A DNA stretch of 64,000 nt. Origin: JAWKJY01 sp041393535. Lineage in GTDB: Bacteria; Actinomycetota; Thermoleophilia; Gaiellales; Gaiellaceae. The stretch lies in the NCBI GenBank assembly GCA_041393535.1, contig JAWKJY010000007.1:62001-126000 (forward strand). The letters run 5' to 3'. Below, piece after piece: positions 16,760 to 26,134 of this stretch. The position numbers were made by a program, and so were the translations under genes. Position 1 is the first letter of the stretch. Each line of letters opens with the position of its first letter. The notes below the pieces were generated by a model. The model was given only the letters and a program-made list of their open reading frames with translations. It was not told where the DNA came from and ran no database searches.

Positions 16760-17303
16760 TGGTTCGACTCCGGGGCTCCGCCCGTTGTTCCGAGCAGCCG
16801 GGCGAGCTCCGTCCGGCCGCGGAAGATCCGCGACTTCACCGTACCTTCCGGCACGCCGAGCGTCTCGGCGATCTCGGCGTACGAGCGGCCGAGCACGTCG
16901 TAGAGGACGACGGGGTGCGGTAGACCTCGTCCAGGCCGGCGAGCGCCGCCTGCAGCGCGCCGGAGAGCTCGCGCTCGACCAGGCCGTCGCGCGGGTCGCT
17001 CGGCTCGACGACGTCGTCGAGCGGCGTCCCGCCGCCGCGCTGGCTGCGGGCGCGCTGGTCGTGGATCGCGTTCAGCTGGATCCGGTAGACCCAGGTGGCG
17101 AAGCTCGAGTCGGCGCGGAAGCGCGGCAGCGAGCGCCACGCGCGCACGAGCGCCTCCTGGACCGCGTCCTCCGCGTCGGCCTGGCTCCCGAGCTCGCGGA
17201 CGGCGAGCGTGAACAGCCGCTGCTGATGGCGCCCGACGAGCTCCGCGAACGCGCGCTGGTCGCCCTTCTGGGCGCGCTTGACGAGGATCCGCTCGTCCTC
17301 CAC
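16756..17303 (-). CDS. ECF-type RNA polymerase sigma factor (frameshifted)
   Basis: An about 182-residue extracytoplasmic-function sigma factor. Region 2: DQRAFAELVGRHQQRLFTLAVRELGSQADAEDAVQEALVRAW, with ATWVYRIQLNAIHDQRARS. Region 4: YAEIAETLGVPEGTVKSRIFRGRTELARLL. The two regions are in different frames; the joint lies near 16905-16925 (after DEVYRT), where one base is missing just before VVLYDVLGRS. The architecture and the overlapping membrane anti-sigma gene resemble SigE/RseA pairs that answer envelope stress. It probably controls its own operon; no promoter could be assigned. Confidence 0.9.
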
Positions 17304-17395
17304 AGCTCCCCTGTTCTCCCCGGTCGGGGCGGTTCCTGGCTCCGCTCGCGCCGCTCGCCTGCCGCACGGTCCGGGCGCTCGGGCAGGATACGTGC

Positions 17396-18664
17396 GTGCG
17401 GATCGTCCTGTGGCACGGCTACCTGCTCGCCGGAACCGGCTCGAACGTCTACTCGCGCTCGCTCGCGCGCGCCTGGTCGAAGCTCGGGCACGAGGTCGTC
17501 GTGCTCTGCCAGGACCCGCACCCCGAGCGCTACGACCTCGGCGGCGCGCGCGTCGTGCGCCCGGCGATCGGCCCGACCCTGCCCGTGTTCGTCGTCGACT
17601 GGTACGAGGACGTCGAGGCGCGGCGGATCCAGGACCTGCCGCGGTCGACCGTCGACGCGGTCGTGGAGGCGAACGCGGCCGCGATCCGCGCCGAGCTGCC
17701 CGCCGACCTCGTCTTCACGAACCACGTGCTGCTCGGGGCGCCCGTGGGCGTCGCCTCGGGCGCCCCGTTCGCCGTCAAGGTGCACGGCTCGGAGCTCGAG
17801 TTCACGATCCGCGGCGACGAGGCCCTGACGCGCTGGGCGCGCGAGACGCTCGACCGCGCGCAGGAGGTCTACGCCGGCACCGAGCACATCCGCCGCTCGC
17901 TCGTCGAGATCCTCGGGCCGGGCGACTACGAGTCGCGCGTGAAGACCGTGCCGCCCGGCGTCGACGTCGACGACTTCCGCCCGCGCCCGCGCGAGGAGGC
18001 GCTCGCCGGCCTGCTCGCGGAGGCGGCGCTCGACCCGCCGAACCCCGGCCGGGGCGGCGTCGACGGGCACAACCAGCGGCTGCCGGACGACGGCAACGCC
18101 GCGCGGCTCGAGGCGTTCCTCTCGGGCGGCGGCCCGACGATCGTCTTCGTCGGCCGGGTCAGCCGCGAGAAGGGCGCGCACCTGCTCGTCGAGGCGGTCC
18201 GCCGGCTCGGCGTGCGCACGGTCATGGTCGGCTGGGGCGACGTCCGGGAGGAGCTCGAGGCCGAGGCTCGCGACCTGCCGATCCTCTTCACCGGGCCGAT
18301 GGAGCACCGCCACCTGGCCCACCTGTTCGCGCTCGCGGACGTCTCGGTCGCGCCGTCGACGTTCCCGGAGGCGTTCGGCATGGTCGCGGCCGAGGCGGCC
18401 GCCTGCGGCGCGCCACCCCTCGTCGCCCGCCACACGGGGCTGGCCGAGGTCGCCGAGGGGCTCGAGGCCGAGTACCCGCCCGACCTGCGGCACCTGGCGA
18501 GCTTCGCGAACGGCGACGTGGACGATCTGACCGGGAAGCTCCGCGCGATCCTCGCGCTCCCGCCGGCGCGCCACGCCGAGCTCCGCCAGGCGGCCCGGCG
18601 CGCCGCGGTCGACCGCTGGAGCTGGGAGCACGTCGCGGACGCGATCCTCGCCGGCTGGCACTGA
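17396..18664 (+). CDS. GT4-family glycosyltransferase
   Basis: A 422-residue GT-B glycosyltransferase of the GT4 group, transferring a sugar from a nucleotide-sugar to an envelope or small-molecule acceptor. N-terminal domain: GYLLAGTGSNVYSRSLARAW (glycine-rich acceptor loop) and VKVHGSELE. C-terminal domain: IVFVGRVSREKGAHLLVEAV (donor-site phosphate loop), GPMEHRHLAHLFALADVSVAPSTFPEAFGMVAAEAAACG, with the EX7E motif (E-A-FGMVAAEAAACG). The start GTG 17396 lies 92 bases from the divergent sigma gene. No neighbour fixes the substrate. Confidence 0.88.
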   Translation: MRIVLWHGYLLAGTGSNVYSRSLARAWSKLGHEVVVLCQDPHPERYDLGGARVVRPAIGPTLPVFVVDWYEDVEARRIQDLPRSTVDAVVEANAAAIRAELPADLVFTNHVLLGAPVGVASGAPFAVKVHGSELEFTIRGDEALTRWARETLDRAQEVYAGTEHIRRSLVEILGPGDYESRVKTVPPGVDVDDFRPRPREEALAGLLAEAALDPPNPGRGGVDGHNQRLPDDGNAARLEAFLSGGGPTIVFVGRVSREKGAHLLVEAVRRLGVRTVMVGWGDVREELEAEARDLPILFTGPMEHRHLAHLFALADVSVAPSTFPEAFGMVAAEAAACGAPPLVARHTGLAEVAEGLEAEYPPDLRHLASFANGDVDDLTGKLRAILALPPARHAELRQAARRAAVDRWSWEHVADAILAGWH

Positions 18665-18712
18665 CGCCAGCCGGGCGGTCCGCCGGCGGTGCTCTGGTAC
18701 CGTCCGCGCGGC

Positions 18713-19894
18713 ATGGGCGATGCGCAGACCCTCACTCCCGAGGAGCAGCTGCGGCTCGCCCGCGAGCAGTTCGAGGACGGGGACGACCTGACGCTCGCGA
18801 TCGAGGAGGAGTTCGCCCTGCTCGATCCGGAGACGCTCGACATGGTCAACCGCTTCGAGGACGTCCAGGCGGCGGCCCAGGGCTCCGAGGTGGGCGACAA
18901 CATGGCCGGCGAGCTGATCGCCTCCGAGGTCGAGGTCAAGACGGGCAAGTGCGCCACGTTCGAGGAGGCGGCGCGCAAGCTCGGCGAGCGCCGCGGCCAG
19001 CTGATCGAGCTGTGCGACGGGCTGGGGCTCGGGCTCGGCGCGACCGGCGCGCACCCGTGGGCGCCCTGGAAGGAGCAGCGGATCATCGACACGCCGCACT
19101 ACCGGCGCAACGACGAGATCCTGCGCTACGTCGTCTGGCGCAACAACACCTTCGGCCTGCACGTCCACGTCGGCATCCGCGGCGCCGATCGCGCCGTCCA
19201 GGTGGCCAACGTCGTCCGCACCTGGCTCCCGGACCTGCTCGCGCTCTCCGCCTCGTCGCCGTTCGTGGAGGACGTCTACACGTACCTCCACTCGACCCGC
19301 TCGCAGGTCTTCACGAAGATGTTCCCGCGCTGCGGCATCCCGGACACCTTCGCCGACTGGGCCGACTACGAGCGCTTCGTCGGGCTGCTCTACCAGACCG
19401 GCTCGGTCACGGAGCACACCCAGCTCTGGTGGAGCGTCCGCCTGCACCTGCAGTACCCGGACCGTCGAGATCCGCATCTGCGATGGCCAGCCGGAGCTGT
19501 CCGAGGCCCGCTCGCCGCCGCCCTCTGCTACGCCCTCGCGGCGCGCGTCGCCCGGGCGATCGACGAGGGGGAGCCGCTGCTGGTGCACCGGCAGCGGCTG
19601 CTCGAGGAGAACTTCTGGCGCGCGATCCGGCACGGCCTCTCGGGCGAGCTGCTCGACCTCGACCGGTTCGAGGAGGGCCGCGTCCGTCCGGCGCGCGCGG
19701 CGGTCGAGGAGCTGATCGAGTGGGTGATGCCCGTCGCGCGCGAGCTGGGCGTCGCCCCGTACCTCGCCGTGCCCGGCGCGAACGCGGCGGAGCGGCAGAT
19801 CGCCCGCCTCGAGGAGGGCGCGACGCTGCGCGAGATCTACGCGGAGCAGGTCGCGCGCACGCGTGACGTCGGCGCGGGTGTCGCCGGTGCGTGA
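18713..19894 (+). CDS. Carboxylate-amine ligase, GCS2/YbdK family (two frameshifts)
   Basis: A glutamate-cysteine-ligase-like ATP-dependent ligase of about 394 residues. Seen: LAIEEEFALLDPET (metal/ATP glutamates), MAGELIASEVEVKTGKCATF, GATGAHPWAPW, NTFGLHVHVGIRG, HSTRSQVFTKMFPR and LLEENFWRAIRHGL. Around residue 250 the expected strand VEIRICDGQPELSEA is encoded in another frame between 19463 and 19515: an extra G enters at about 19463 and one or more bases are lost at about 19510, so the frames on both sides agree. The whole gene is intact once this is corrected. True substrates of bacterial YbdK-type enzymes are often unproven. ATG 18713 follows a TACCGT box. Confidence 0.88.
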   Translation: MGDAQTLTPEEQLRLAREQFEDGDDLTLAIEEEFALLDPETLDMVNRFEDVQAAAQGSEVGDNMAGELIASEVEVKTGKCATFEEAARKLGERRGQLIELCDGLGLGLGATGAHPWAPWKEQRIIDTPHYRRNDEILRYVVWRNNTFGLHVHVGIRGADRAVQVANVVRTWLPDLLALSASSPFVEDVYTYLHSTRSQVFTKMFPRCGIPDTFADWADYERFVGLLYQTGSVTEHTQLWWSVRLHLQYPDRRDPHLRWPAGAVRGPLAAALCYALAARVARAIDEGEPLLVHRQRLLEENFWRAIRHGLSGELLDLDRFEEGRVRPARAAVEELIEWVMPVARELGVAPYLAVPGANAAERQIARLEEGATLREIYAEQVARTRDVGAGVAGA

Positions 19895-20219
19895 CCCGCA
19901 GCGCGAGCGGCTCGCCCGCGAGCTGACCGAGGACCTGCGGCGCCTGCGCGTCGAGGAGATCGTCGGCCAGATGCTGATGACGCTCGAGTCGATCGCCTAC
20001 CGCCGCCTCGGCCTGACCGCCGACGCGCTCCCAGACCGCGACCTCGACCAGGTCCGCGTCGCGATCGAGACGATGGACGCGCTGATTCCGGTGATCGAGC
20101 GCTCCGGGCCGGCCGAGCTGGCCCAGCACCTGCGCTCGTCGGGCTCCCACCTGAAGCTCTCCTACGCGGAGGCGGCGCGGCAGGCCGCGCAGGCGGGGCC
20201 CGGTGCCGGCGCGGCCTGA
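19863..20219 (+). CDS. Small helical protein, DUF1844-like
   Basis: A protein of at most 118 residues with no signal peptide. The core VEEIVGQMLMTLESIAYRRLGL, then DLDQVRVAIETMDALIPVIERSG and LRSSGSHLKLSYAEA resembles DUF1844 proteins (DLEQARxxIDxLxxLxEKT pattern), but the match is by eye and weak. It lies between the GCS2 ligase and MTA phosphorylase, overlapping both (start candidates GTG 19863, 19878, 19887; its end overlaps the next start by 17 bases). It is therefore very likely co-translated with them; no function can be given. Confidence 0.6.
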   Translation: MTSARVSPVRDPQRERLARELTEDLRRLRVEEIVGQMLMTLESIAYRRLGLTADALPDRDLDQVRVAIETMDALIPVIERSGPAELAQHLRSSGSHLKLSYAEAARQAAQAGPGAGAA

Positions 20220-20997
20220 GCTCGGCGTCTTCGGGGGCTCGGGCTTCTACTCGCTCCTCGACGACGTCGAGGAGGTCGAGCTCGAGACGCCGTACGGGCG
20301 GCCGTCCGCGCCCGTCGCGATCGGCGAGCTCGACGGCGTCCCCGTGGCGTTCATGCCCCGCCACGGCGCGGGCCACGAGCTGCCGCCGCATCGGATCAAC
20401 TACCGCGCGAACGTCTGGGCGATGCGCGAGGTCGGCGTGCGCCGGCTGCTCGGCCCGAACGCCTGCGGCGCGCTGCGCGCCGACCTCGAGCTCGGCGAGT
20501 TCGTCGTGTGCGACCAGTTCGTCGACCGCACGTCGGGGCGGGCCGACACCTTCTACGACGGGCCCGAGGTGACGCACGTCTCCGCCGCCGACCCGTACTG
20601 CCCGGACCTGCGCGCCCTCGTCGTCGAGGCGGCGCGCGAGCTCGGCATCACCGTGCGCGACGGGGGCACGATCGTGACGATCCAGGGGCCGCGCTTCTCG
20701 ACCCGCGCCGAGTCGAAGTGGTTCCAGGCCGCGGGCTGGGACGTGATCGGGATGACGGCGTACCCCGAGGGGATCCTGGCCCGGGAGCTCGAGCTCTGCT
20801 ACGCCTCGATCGCGATGGTCACGGACTACGACGTCGGCGTCGACGGCTCGGAGCCCGTCTCCGGGGCGGGCGTGCTCGAGGTCTTCCACGCGAACGTCGA
20901 GCGGCTCCGCCGCCTGATCGCGACGGTCGTCCCTCGCATCCCGGCCCAGCCGGCCGAGCACCTCTGCTCGACCGCGCTGCGCGGCGCGCGGCTCTGA
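20203..20997 (+). CDS. mtnP: S-methyl-5'-thioadenosine phosphorylase
   Basis: Cleaves methylthioadenosine (from polyamine synthesis or SAM breakdown) with phosphate to adenine and methylthioribose-1-phosphate, feeding methionine salvage. 264 residues: LGVFGGSGFYSLL (phosphate-binding), FMPRHGAGHELPPHRINYRANVWAM (MTAP/PNP signature with HGxGH), VVCDQFVDRTSGRADTFYDG, TIQGPRFSTRAES, and the base-binding GMTAYPEGILARELELCYASIAMVTDYDVG with Asp residues typical of adenine preference. Some members act on inosine or adenosine; MTA is the safest call. The start is GTG 20203. Confidence 0.92.
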   Translation: MPARPELGVFGGSGFYSLLDDVEEVELETPYGRPSAPVAIGELDGVPVAFMPRHGAGHELPPHRINYRANVWAMREVGVRRLLGPNACGALRADLELGEFVVCDQFVDRTSGRADTFYDGPEVTHVSAADPYCPDLRALVVEAARELGITVRDGGTIVTIQGPRFSTRAESKWFQAAGWDVIGMTAYPEGILARELELCYASIAMVTDYDVGVDGSEPVSGAGVLEVFHANVERLRRLIATVVPRIPAQPAEHLCSTALRGARL

Positions 20998-21006
20998 CCC
21001 GCGCGC

Positions 21007-22414
21007 TCAGCGACAGGCGCCGCTGCCGGCGTCGGTGAACGTGCCGCCGGCAGCGGGCTCGAACGACCAGCGGTAGCCCGTCGCCCCGAGGGTCAGCACG
21101 AGGACGCCGTGCGTGTCGTCGTCGCGGGCCTGCGTCGTCGGTCGCAGCGGGACGGCGAACGGGTAGAGGGCGCGGCCGCCGGTGCCGACGACGAGGAAGC
21201 GGATGCCGCGCGCGTCGTCCCGGCTCCCGTCCGGGCGCAGCGCGAAGCGCTCGTAGTCGTGGTCGTGGCCGCTCAGCACGAGCTCGGCGCCGGCGTCGTG
21301 GAAAGGCCCGCAACGAGCGGCAGCACGGTGGGGCCGTCCTCGCAAGGGGCCCGAGCTGAACGGCGGCGGTGCCAGTAGGCGAGCGTGCAGGCGGCCGGGT
21401 GGCCAGCAGTCGTCGCGCAGCCACCGCTCCTGCGGTGAGCCGGCGCCGCAGCCCCCGGCCGGCGTGCAGTTCGAGTTGAGGACGACGACGTGCCAGGCGC
21501 CGAGGTCGTAGGAGTAGTAGCCCCGCTGCGGGTCACCGGCGGCGCCGAAGTACCGGGTGGTAGCGGCGGCGCTCGCGGTCGCGTACTCGTTCCCGACGGC
21601 CGGGCGGATCAGCGCCCGGAAGCGGCCCCAGGCCGGGTCGAAGCAGTCGCGGAACTCGGCCGGCGTGCCGCGCTCGTACGCCGTGTCGCCGAGGGTCGCG
21701 ATGACCGCGTCCGGCGCGCGCTCGACCAGGCGGCCGACGAGGTCGGCGACCTGCTCGTCGGCGCCCGCCCCGCAGTCCGGTGATGTCGCCGACCGCGACG
21801 AGCGTCGCGTCCGGCGGCGGGGCTGGCGGCGAGGGTGCTGGGGCGAGGGCGCGGGGGCGGGGCCGGCGGCTCCACCGGCGCGGGCCCGGTCGTCACGAGC
21901 AGGCGCGGGCTGCGTCCGGGGCAGCCCGGTGGTTGTCGATCACCGTCCGCTGGCGGCCGTCGCTGCGCAGCGAGAGCGTCACCGGGTCGCCCGTCCCGAC
22001 GAGGCGCGTCACGTCCACCGAGAGCCAGCGGCCCCGCCGCGGCCGCGGGCTGCGCACGGTCGCGTCCCCAGCGCTCTGGGCAGGTCTGGTGGACGCTGGG
22101 CTCCGCGTCCAGCGAATCTTGAAGCGAGCTCAACGAGCAGGCCAGCGAGGCCCTGTCCGCGTGTAGACGCGCAGGACGATGCGTGCGACCGGCTCTCGCA
22201 GCGCCGAACTGCAGGAAGGCGGTCGGCCCGGCGGATCGCGGTGACCGCCAGCCGCCCGGCGGGGGACGACGGCGGGCTCTCGAGCGGAGCCGGACGCGCG
22301 GGCCGGCACGACGAGCGGCGCGGGAGCGGCTGGGGCGGCGGCCGGGGCGATCAGCCCGGCTGCGAGCAGGGCGAGCAGGCTGCCGCGCACGCGCCGCAGC
22401 CGTGCGCGGCCCAC
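21007..22414 (-). pseudogene. Secreted metallophosphatase, broken by several frameshifts
   Basis: A purple-acid-phosphatase-like exported enzyme in at least four frame pieces. From GTG 22414: a signal peptide (RGSLLALLAAGLIAPAAAPAAPA), pieces of a DNRLRE/CBM96-like beta domain (IVLRVYTRTGPRW, VDVTRLVGTGDPVTLSL), then, in shifting frames, GDITGC, IATLGDTAYE, VGNEYA, YYSYDLGAWHVVVLNS, LAYWHRP and finally the intact C-terminal piece with LVLSGHDHDYERFAL (metal histidines), VVGTGGRALYPF and the WSFEP end. All catalytic motifs can be found once frames are joined. Either true decay or clustered sequence errors; this is the most heavily damaged gene in the window. Confidence 0.75.
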
Positions 22415-22415
22415 G

Positions 22416-23714
22416 TCAGAGGCTCGAGGCCGCCTCGTCACGCGCCTGCTCGCAGTCGGCGCGCAGGCGATCGGGGACGGCGGCGCAGAGCTCGTTCGCG
22501 CGCTCGACGCCGTGGTCGTTGAAGACGTCGTTCTTGACCGCGCCCGCGATGCACATCCCCTGGAGGTCGGCGGCGCCGAGGCTGCAGTACTCGATGATCT
22601 TGTTGGTGTCCTGGTTGAAGTTGCCGCTGATGTCACGACCCATGCTCCGGTAGCAGATCGGGACGAAGTCCGAGTCGCTCGGCGAGGGAAGCTCGTCGCA
22701 GAGCTCGAAGCCGCGCTTGTAGTCGTAATCGACCAGGCGGAGCGCATATGAGGTCTGCATCAGGTAGCAGGACGTCTTGTACTTCCGGTCGACCGCGGTG
22801 CACGGGTACATCGGCTCGTCCGCCTTCAGGTCCTGCGAGACGTGCATCGCCCCGTCGGTGACGATGTTCTGCATGAAGACGCCGCTGTAGCAGGACTGCT
22901 GCTCCCAGCTCCCCTCCAGCTCGTCGCAGAACGGCAGCGACTTGAAGACGCTGTTCTGGAACCGCCACGACAGCCCGTGCCCGAGGCCGTGCACGCAGTT
23001 GTAGTAGTCGAAGGAGTAGGGCTGATCCGGATCCTGCGAGCACATGGAGCGAAGCGCGTTCGGCAGCTCCTCCATCGTGTAGGAGAACATCTCTCGCTCG
23101 AGCGCGCCGTGCGTGAAGCCCGACCAGCAGGTGCCGTCCTCGTACTTCAGCGTCGCCTGGAGCGAGCCGTAGATCTCGCGGGAGTAGCGCCCGATCGAGT
23201 GGACGAGCGGGTGGCACTCGTTCAGCACCCACGGATCCTGCTCCGAGAGCTGGCGCAGGGCGGCGAGGGAGGCGGGCGCGCCCTCCTTCTCGATCACGTC
23301 GACGAGGTAGGCCTCGAAGCAGCCGAACTCGTGCTGGAGCGTCTCGATGCAGCTCGGGTCGTAGTCGTTGAAGCGCGCGTCCGTGGAGAGCGGGGAGGAG
23401 ACCGCGCCCTGCCCGCCCTCGCCGCTGGCCGGCGCGGAGGCCGGCTGAGCCGACGCGACGGTGTCGGTCGGCGCGGCGGCTCCGTCGGTGCCGGCCGCGG
23501 GCTCGAGCGGCACCTCGCCGGACGCGACGGGCTCGATCGCGGGCGGCTGGGGGCCGGGGTTCGCCGCCTTGACGGCCCCGGTCGCCTCGGCGGCGGTCGC
23601 CGGTGCAGCCGAGGGCGGCCCGTCGTCGTCGCCTCCCGAGAGGACGACGGCGAGGGCGATCGCAAGTCCGGCGACGGCGGCGAGCGCTGCCGCGAGCGCG
23701 ATGCGCGTGCGCAT
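22416..23714 (-). CDS. Membrane-anchored Cys/His-rich protein of unknown function
   Basis: A 432-residue protein I do not recognise. ATG 23714 lies seven bases after a CATAAT box. Residues 5-27 form one hydrophobic segment (signal anchor), residues 30-105 are a Pro/Ala/Thr-rich spacer, and the rest is a Cys/His-rich domain with internal repetition: ECHPLVHSIGRYSRE, CWSGFTHGALEREMF, YNCVHGLGHGLSWRF, CYSGVFMQNI, CYLMQTSYAL, CYRSMGRDISG, MCIAGAVKND. The evenly spaced C-x-x-G-x-x-H-G and C-H-x-x-x-H patterns look like a repeated metal- or haem-binding helical unit, acting outside the membrane. The stop is directly followed by the start of the metallophosphatase, so they form one operon. Confidence 0.85.
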   Translation of the reverse strand: MRTRIALAAALAAVAGLAIALAVVLSGGDDDGPPSAAPATAAEATGAVKAANPGPQPPAIEPVASGEVPLEPAAGTDGAAAPTDTVASAQPASAPASGEGGQGAVSSPLSTDARFNDYDPSCIETLQHEFGCFEAYLVDVIEKEGAPASLAALRQLSEQDPWVLNECHPLVHSIGRYSREIYGSLQATLKYEDGTCWSGFTHGALEREMFSYTMEELPNALRSMCSQDPDQPYSFDYYNCVHGLGHGLSWRFQNSVFKSLPFCDELEGSWEQQSCYSGVFMQNIVTDGAMHVSQDLKADEPMYPCTAVDRKYKTSCYLMQTSYALRLVDYDYKRGFELCDELPSPSDSDFVPICYRSMGRDISGNFNQDTNKIIEYCSLGAADLQGMCIAGAVKNDVFNDHGVERANELCAAVPDRLRADCEQARDEAASSL

Positions 23715-23721
23715 GCCGGGG

Positions 23722-23727
23722 ATTATG
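23722..23727 (-). promoter_or_regulatory. -10 box for the Cys/His-rich gene
   Basis: CATAAT on the minus strand, the most canonical -10 in the window, ending seven bases before ATG 23714. The 310 bases up to the divergent hppA start hold no other gene; a GATAAA stretch near 23931 may belong to the hppA promoter. Confidence 0.5.
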
Positions 23728-24037
23728 GCACGCGAGGCGGGCAGTCCCGTGGGGCTCCACGCGGCGCCCGGGCGGCCGACCGGCGCGCCGCCGTGCTCAC
23801 GCGCGCGCGCCCGTGCGCGCAGTGGCCCGACGCCGGGCGCACGGCGGTCAGGTGCTGCCCGGCCGCCCCGCAGCGGCCCGGCGACGCGTCGTCGGGCGCC
23901 CGTGGCGGCGCTGTCCCGTCCGGAGTTTGTGATAAAACGAGCCGCCGTCCCGGTCGGCTTCGGGAGCGGGATCGCGGCGTGCGTGGCAGGGCCGCGAGCA
24001 GGCACTTCGTGACAAGGGAAGGCAGGAGCCCACAGGA

Positions 24038-26098
24038 ATGTTCTTCCAGGACCACGGCGTACTCTTCGCCCTGATCTGCGCGGGCGTCGGCGTCGGGTAC
24101 GGCCTGTACCTGACGACGTGGCTGCTCGCCCGGCCCGCGGGGTCGGAGCGGATGCAGGAGATCTCGCGTGCGGTGCAGGAGGGCGCGTCCGCGTACCTCA
24201 AGCGCCAGTACATCACGATCGCGATCGTCGCGGTCGTGCCGTTCATCCTCCTCGGCGTCTACAACAAGCTCGGCTGGGGGGTCGCGTTCGGCTTCGTGGT
24301 GGGCGCGGTGCTGTCCGCCGCTGCCGGCTTCATCGGCATGAACGTCGCCGTCCGCTCCAACGCCCGGGTCGCCGAGGCGGCGCGGGGCGGCCTCAAGCCC
24401 GCCCTGGACGTCGCGTTCAAGGCCGGCTCGGTGACGGGCCTGCTCGTCGTCGGCCTCGGCCTCCTCGGCGTCGCCGGCTACTACCTGCTGCTGACGAAGG
24501 TCATCGGCAACTCCGCGGAGTCGGCGGTCGACGACCTCGTCGGCCTCGCGTTCGGCGGCTCGCTGATCTCGGTCTTCGCCCGTCTCGGCGGCGGCATCTT
24601 CACGAAGGCGGCCGACGTCGGCGCGGACCTCGTCGGCAAGATCGAGGCCGGCATCCCCGAGGACGACCCGCGCAACCCGGCCGTGATCGCGGACAACGTG
24701 GGCGACAACGTCGGCGACTGCGCCGGCATGGCCGCCGACCTGTTCGAGACGTACGCGGTGACCGCGGTCGCCGTGATGCTGCTCGGCACCCAGTTCGAGG
24801 GGTCCGACCTCTGGATCTACCCGCTGTCGATCGGCGGCATCTCCGTCCTCGCCTCCGTGATCGGCACGTTCTTCGCGAGGGTCGGCAAGGGCGAGAACGC
24901 GGTCATCAACGCGCTGTACCGGTCGGTCGTCGTCGCGACCTTCCTCTCGGCGCTCGGGTTCATCCCGGTCACGCTCGCGTTCGACGACGAGCAGTTCTCG
25001 TTCATGAACCTGTACGGCCCCGCGCTGATCGGCCTCGCCGTCACGTTCCTGCTCGTGGCGATCACCGAGTTCTACACGGGCACCCGCTGGAAGCCGGTCA
25101 AGGACATCGCCAAGGCGTCCCAGACCGGCCACGCGACGAACATCATCTCCGGCCTCGCGATGGGCATGCAGGCGACGGCCCTGCCCGTCCTCGTGATCGT
25201 CGGCGGCGTGCTCGCCTCGTACTACGCGGCGGGCGGCTCGGACAGCGGCGCGGCCGGCCTGCTCGGCATCGGCGTCGCCGTGATGGCCCAGCTCTCGATG
25301 ACCGGCCTGATCGTCGCCCTCGACGCCTACGGCCCGGTCACGGACAACGCGGGCGGCATCGCCGAGATGGCGGACATGCCCGAGTCCGTCCGCAACGTGA
25401 CCGATCCGCTCGACGCGGTCGGCAACACGACCAAGGCCGTGACCAAGGGCTACGCGATCGGCTCGGCCGGGCTCGCGGCGCTCGTGCTCTTCGACGAGTA
25501 CGTGCGCAAGCTCGGCGACGAGGGGCTGAGCGTCAGCTTCCAGCTCTCCGACCCGTGGGTGATCACCGGCCTGCTGATCGGCGGCCTGATGCCCTTCCTG
25601 TTCGCGTCGTTCGCGATGCAGGCGGTCGGCACCGTCGGCGGCATGGTCGTGGAGGAGGTCCGCCGGCAGTTCCGGGAGAAGCCCGGGATCATGGAGGGCA
25701 CCGACCGGCCGGACTACAGCCGCGCCGTCGACATCGTCACCAAGGCCGCGATCAAGTACATGATGGTCCCGGCCCTGATCCCGGTCGCGATCCCGATCAT
25801 CGTCGGCATCATCAACGAGCGCATGCTCGGCGGCCTGCTCGTCGGCACGATCGTCACGGGCATCTTCCTCGCGATCGCGATGACCTCGGGCGGCGGCGCC
25901 TGGGACAACGCGAAGAAGTCGATCGAGGACGGGCTCTTCGGCGGCAAGGGCTCCGAGGCCCACGCCGCGTCGATCACCGGCGACACCGTCGGCGACCCGT
26001 ACAAGGACACGGCCGGCCCGGCGATCAACCCCATGATCAAGATCGCCAACCTCGTCGCGATCCTGATCGTCCCGATCGTCGCGTCGATCCACGGCTAA
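24038..26098 (+). CDS. hppA: K+-independent proton-pumping membrane pyrophosphatase
   Basis: Couples pyrophosphate hydrolysis to proton export. 686 residues with about 16 membrane segments. The substrate site is seen in DVGADLVGKIEAGIPEDDPRNPAVIADNVGDNVGD (residues about 197-226; Mg2+-PPi aspartates), and later DAYGPVTDNAGGIAEMA and DNAKKSIEDG with GDTVGDPYKDTAGPAINP. In the motif that decides ion dependence, GNTTKA, Lys466 occupies the position that is Ala in K+-dependent pumps, so this enzyme should not need potassium. It is followed by a perfect 14-base terminator stem and converges on ktrA. Confidence 0.96.
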   Translation: MFFQDHGVLFALICAGVGVGYGLYLTTWLLARPAGSERMQEISRAVQEGASAYLKRQYITIAIVAVVPFILLGVYNKLGWGVAFGFVVGAVLSAAAGFIGMNVAVRSNARVAEAARGGLKPALDVAFKAGSVTGLLVVGLGLLGVAGYYLLLTKVIGNSAESAVDDLVGLAFGGSLISVFARLGGGIFTKAADVGADLVGKIEAGIPEDDPRNPAVIADNVGDNVGDCAGMAADLFETYAVTAVAVMLLGTQFEGSDLWIYPLSIGGISVLASVIGTFFARVGKGENAVINALYRSVVVATFLSALGFIPVTLAFDDEQFSFMNLYGPALIGLAVTFLLVAITEFYTGTRWKPVKDIAKASQTGHATNIISGLAMGMQATALPVLVIVGGVLASYYAAGGSDSGAAGLLGIGVAVMAQLSMTGLIVALDAYGPVTDNAGGIAEMADMPESVRNVTDPLDAVGNTTKAVTKGYAIGSAGLAALVLFDEYVRKLGDEGLSVSFQLSDPWVITGLLIGGLMPFLFASFAMQAVGTVGGMVVEEVRRQFREKPGIMEGTDRPDYSRAVDIVTKAAIKYMMVPALIPVAIPIIVGIINERMLGGLLVGTIVTGIFLAIAMTSGGGAWDNAKKSIEDGLFGGKGSEAHAASITGDTVGDPYKDTAGPAINPMIKIANLVAILIVPIVASIHG

Positions 26099-26102
26099 CG
26101 GG

Positions 26103-26134
26103 CACGGGGGAGAAGCTCGCGCTTCTCCCCCGTG
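26103..26134 (+). terminator. Perfect hairpin terminator after hppA
   Basis: A 14-base stem CACGGGGGAGAAGC / GCTTCTCCCCCGTG with loop TCGC, beginning five bases after the hppA stop. The GGGGGAGAAGC stem is reused at 26405-26432 and 55795-55820. Confidence 0.85.

Noticed and set aside
13977..17828. Plus-strand open frame of about 1280 codons opposite the kinase and sigma operon
   Set aside because: The opposite strand carries complete kinase, anti-sigma and sigma motifs; this frame is a composition shadow.
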